Source of the DNA: SIAJ01 sp036266155
GTDB lineage: Bacteria; Planctomycetota; Planctomycetia; Gemmatales; Gemmataceae
Length of the DNA: 21,298 bases
Direction of reading: 5' to 3'
Assembly (NCBI GenBank): GCA_036266155.1
Contig: DATANR010000233.1
Span: 1 to 21,298 of the forward strand
Part shown: positions 20,871-21,298 of the stretch, piece by piece
Position numbering within the stretch: position 1 is the first letter of the stretch
How the letters are laid out: each line of letters opens with the position of its first letter
The notes under the pieces: generated by a model
The model's database searches: none
What the model was told of the DNA's origin: nothing
What the model saw: the letters and a program-made list of their open reading frames with translations, nothing else
Translations under genes and position numbers: made by a program

Positions 20871-21298
20871 GGAACGTCCCACGGGTACGAACCGCGTCCG
20901 CGTACCGAGCAAATGCGGCGGCACAACGGAAGGGTGTTGGGATGATTCTAAGCGGATCCAGAGGGTGTCCACAAGCATTTCGTTACATTGCGGCGCGGTT
21001 GCAAAATGCGATTCGTTCAGGATGGGTCACACCCCCCGAACGAATCCTGATCGAATCCTGATCGAATCCTGATCGAAATCATGATCGGTTGGCCCGGTGA
21101 CGCAACTGAATGAGGGAAAATCACTTGTACCAAGCGTGTGCCAGCGGTTTGGCTTCTGAACACAAGCGTTCGAGGTCCCTATGCCATACGAGTGAATCGA
21201 TTCAGCCGGAGCCCGAAGCGGGAGCGAGGGCGACGGCGTCAAGATCGAACGTCGAATCAATCCAGCGACCACGTACAACACATACGCCATGACAAAAC
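20871..21298. other. Upstream control region of the giant gene, otherwise gene-free
   Basis: A likely -10 box TAGAAT lies on the minus strand at 20950-20945, about 75 nt before the ATG at 20870. Possible -35 hexamers are TGGACA (15 bp away) or TTGTGG (18 bp away). Further up is the 11-bp tandem repeat at 21041-21085. From 21090 to the edge I see no convincing gene in either direction. An ATG at 21289 followed by ACAAAA is too close to the edge to judge and has no ribosome site. Confidence 0.5.
21010..21085. repeat. 11-bp tandem repeats plus one inverted unit upstream of the giant gene
   Basis: CGAATCCTGAT occurs three times in exact tandem (21041-21051, 21052-21062, 21063-21073), followed by a 12-base variant CGAAATCATGAT (21074-21085). 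A reversed copy, GATTCGTTCAGGAT (21010-21023), matches the repeat junction at 13 of 14 positions. The 11-bp period is close to one DNA turn, so all units face the same side. It lies about 60-140 bp upstream of the candidate -10 box. Confidence 0.85.

Noticed and set aside
21041..21085. Replication-origin iterons
   Set aside because: There are only three exact units plus one variant, with no DnaA boxes, AT-rich melting region or replication gene nearby. A promoter-linked regulatory site is more likely.

Overview
The window looks like GC-rich chromosomal DNA from a planctomycete, probably a Gemmata- or Pirellula-like lineage (inferred from gene content, not from a marker gene). The strongest indicators are the paired DUF1549/DUF1553 and Tat-exported DUF1501 proteins, a companion WD40 protein, a squalene-cyclase-repeat protein next to a giant membrane-anchored coiled-coil protein, and many long palindromes between genes. 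I see no rRNA, tRNA, CRISPR array, prophage or complete transposon.

Layout. 1-2735 (minus): IMP dehydrogenase, preceded in frame by a helix-turn-helix plus membrane-segment region, with an exported proline-rich protein overlapping its 3' end and leaving the window at the left edge. 2736-3315: a gene-free stretch with two palindromes. 3316-4564 (minus): a 2-oxoglutarate/iron oxygenase-like protein and an AHSA1/SRPBCC protein, the latter with a clear promoter containing a palindromic operator. 4635-5150: a repeat-rich gene-free stretch. 5151-6023 (plus): a second SRPBCC protein and a VOC protein, probably an operon. 6020-8347: a D-2-hydroxyacid dehydrogenase (minus), an unrecognised protein (plus) and an exported SGNH hydrolase (minus) that seems to lack its block II.

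8469-13802 (plus): a DUF1549/DUF1553 - DUF1501 - WD40 module of the kind common in planctomycetes. Here it is interrupted by three small genes: an orphan VapB-like antitoxin, a chimeric protein ending in a frameshifted second copy of the antitoxin N-domain, and a cysteine-rich zinc-ribbon protein. 13806-20870 (minus): a 1789-residue membrane protein with a periplasmic beta-rich region and about 1100 residues of Ala/Lys/Glu/Gln coiled coil, then an exported squalene-cyclase-repeat protein, then a hotdog thioesterase. 20871-21298 is the promoter region of that set, with an 11-bp tandem repeat.

A recurring theme is that nearly every intergenic space carries its own long palindrome (at least eight families, arms of 10-31 bp), several of them touching promoters, ribosome binding sites or stop codons. 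The best candidates for new biology are the giant coiled-coil/alpha-toroid pair, the HTH-membrane-IMPDH fusion, and the decayed antitoxin region. All domain names come from reading motifs by eye; no database search was possible.
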